In this document: positions 63,690-64,000 of the stretch, piece by piece
How the letters are laid out: every line of letters starts with the position of its first letter
Numbering within the stretch: the stretch's first letter is position 1
Assembly: GCA_017656345.1 (NCBI GenBank)
Contig: JACDNZ010000001.1
Coordinates: 118,000-181,999, forward strand
Direction of reading: 5' to 3'
Length of the DNA: 64,000 nucleotides
Origin: Thermosipho sp. (in: thermotogales)
Lineage (GTDB): Bacteria > Thermotogota > Thermotogae > Thermotogales > Fervidobacteriaceae
Notes under the pieces: model-generated
The model's input: the letters and a program-made list of their open reading frames with translations, nothing else
Databases searched by the model: none
Told to the model about the DNA's origin: nothing
Position numbers and translations under genes: made by a program

Positions 63690-63923
63690 TTAGTTTTTAT
63701 TTTATGTTCATACTTGTCTCATTCGTTATCCTTTCTAGAATAAATTTTTCAATAAATAGAATTTAGATGAAAAAAATTTGTTTTAAGTATACCAAAATGC
63801 CTTACCAATTGAGTAGACATTTTCAACTACTCCAAGATATCAAACTTTGTGTTTGCCTCCCCCGCAAAAATTTTTGATAAGATTACCAATTTTTTAACAT
63901 ATGATAAATAATTTTTTGGGGTA

Positions 63924-63953
63924 TTGACAAAAATATTTGGCGTAGAGTATAAT
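63924..63953 (+). promoter_or_regulatory. Strong promoter for the gene at 63985
   Basis: TTGACA (63924-63929) and TATAAT (63948-63953) are both consensus, 18 bp apart, with the start codon 31 bp further on. Confidence 0.75.
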
Positions 63954-63984
63954 AATTTTGACCTGACAACCTGGAGGTGAAATT

Positions 63985-64000
63985 ATGTTTTTTGCTTTTA
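63985..64000 (+). CDS. Start of a gene cut by the window end
   Basis: ATG at 63985 with GGAGGTGA 5 bases upstream and the consensus promoter above. Only about five codons are visible (Met-Phe-Phe-Ala-Phe), too few to identify it; a hydrophobic N-terminus is hinted. Confidence 0.7.

Larger units (their letters stand above)
62880..63923. other. 1.0 kb with almost no coding signal
   Basis: I see no credible gene on either strand. Contents: a palindrome (62992-63020), a set of RNA-like hairpins with an orphan terminator (63205-63336), a 37-codon minus-strand frame without a start (63579-63689), and otherwise AT-rich DNA without long frames. The 3' end carries a strong promoter for the gene at 63985. 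Confidence 0.6.

Noticed and set aside
1..64000. Insertion sequences, prophage or integron
   Set aside because: No transposase, integrase or phage structural genes were recognised on either strand.

Overview
The window looks like chromosomal DNA from an AT-rich member of the Thermotogales (Thermosipho- or Fervidobacterium-like; no species is claimed). The evidence is the low GC content judged by eye, an SLH-domain rod protein of the Omp-alpha type that anchors the outer 'toga', an oversized secretin in a pilus operon, a MalG with a large periplasmic insert, an SAH hydrolase of only about 400 residues, and Shine-Dalgarno sites strong enough to support many TTG and GTG starts. No tRNA, rRNA, CRISPR array, insertion sequence or prophage was recognised.

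Layout. 1-4963 (+): end of an M42 aminopeptidase, a DtxR-like regulator with a degenerate metal site, a secreted phosphoesterase, a PduO-type cobalamin adenosyltransferase and histidine ammonia-lyase, closed by a bidirectional terminator. 5005-15336 (-): twelve tightly packed genes running from ahcY to a small acidic protein. They join the SAM cycle (ahcY, metK) to RNA metabolism (RNase E/G, Hfq, HflX, S20) and envelope functions (M23 peptidase, a GerMN-like protein and a degenerate amidase-like protein). 15503-19092 (+): dCMP deaminase, 2-oxoacid:ferredoxin oxidoreductase beta and gamma subunits without an alpha subunit, a DgkA-type kinase and the SLH rod protein. 19166-21031 (-): transketolase.

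21158-32217 (+): a continuous run of flavin reductase, methyltransferase, orphan ECF-type ATPase, a type IV pilus/competence machine (PilC-, PilM-, PilN-, PilO-, PilP-like proteins and a 1346-residue secretin), a MEMO-family protein and a ComEA-like DNA-binding protein. 32214-35102 (-): a division cluster of PBP, FtsL-like protein and RsmH. 35268-42083 (-): a purine-catabolism operon of adenine deaminase, a lone molybdopterin hydroxylase subunit, a PLP lyase-like enzyme and an 8-oxoguanine deaminase/SsnA-like amidohydrolase. 42251-46385 (-): an Opp/Dpp peptide ABC transporter without a binding protein. 46509-51498 (-): uvrC, a membrane protein, gcvH, feoB and a tandem-domain feoA whose promoter carries a Fur-like box and a second palindrome.

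51529-54202 is an accessory-looking stretch with a methyltransferase, a small orphan protein, a winged-helix protein, a 2H phosphoesterase, a shared palindrome and what may be a promoter relic. 54361-60197 (+) is a sugar ABC operon (binding protein, MalF, MalG, MalK) ending in a GT4 glycosyltransferase. 60265-62802 (-) is an RND/MMPL exporter. The last 1.2 kb has almost no coding signal but holds a second copy of the palindrome, a compact set of RNA-like hairpins with an orphan terminator, and a strong promoter for a gene starting at 63985.

The most promising leads are the minimal purine-degradation operon, the repeat-built secretin, the paired palindromes and the possible structured RNA near 63.2-63.34 kb.
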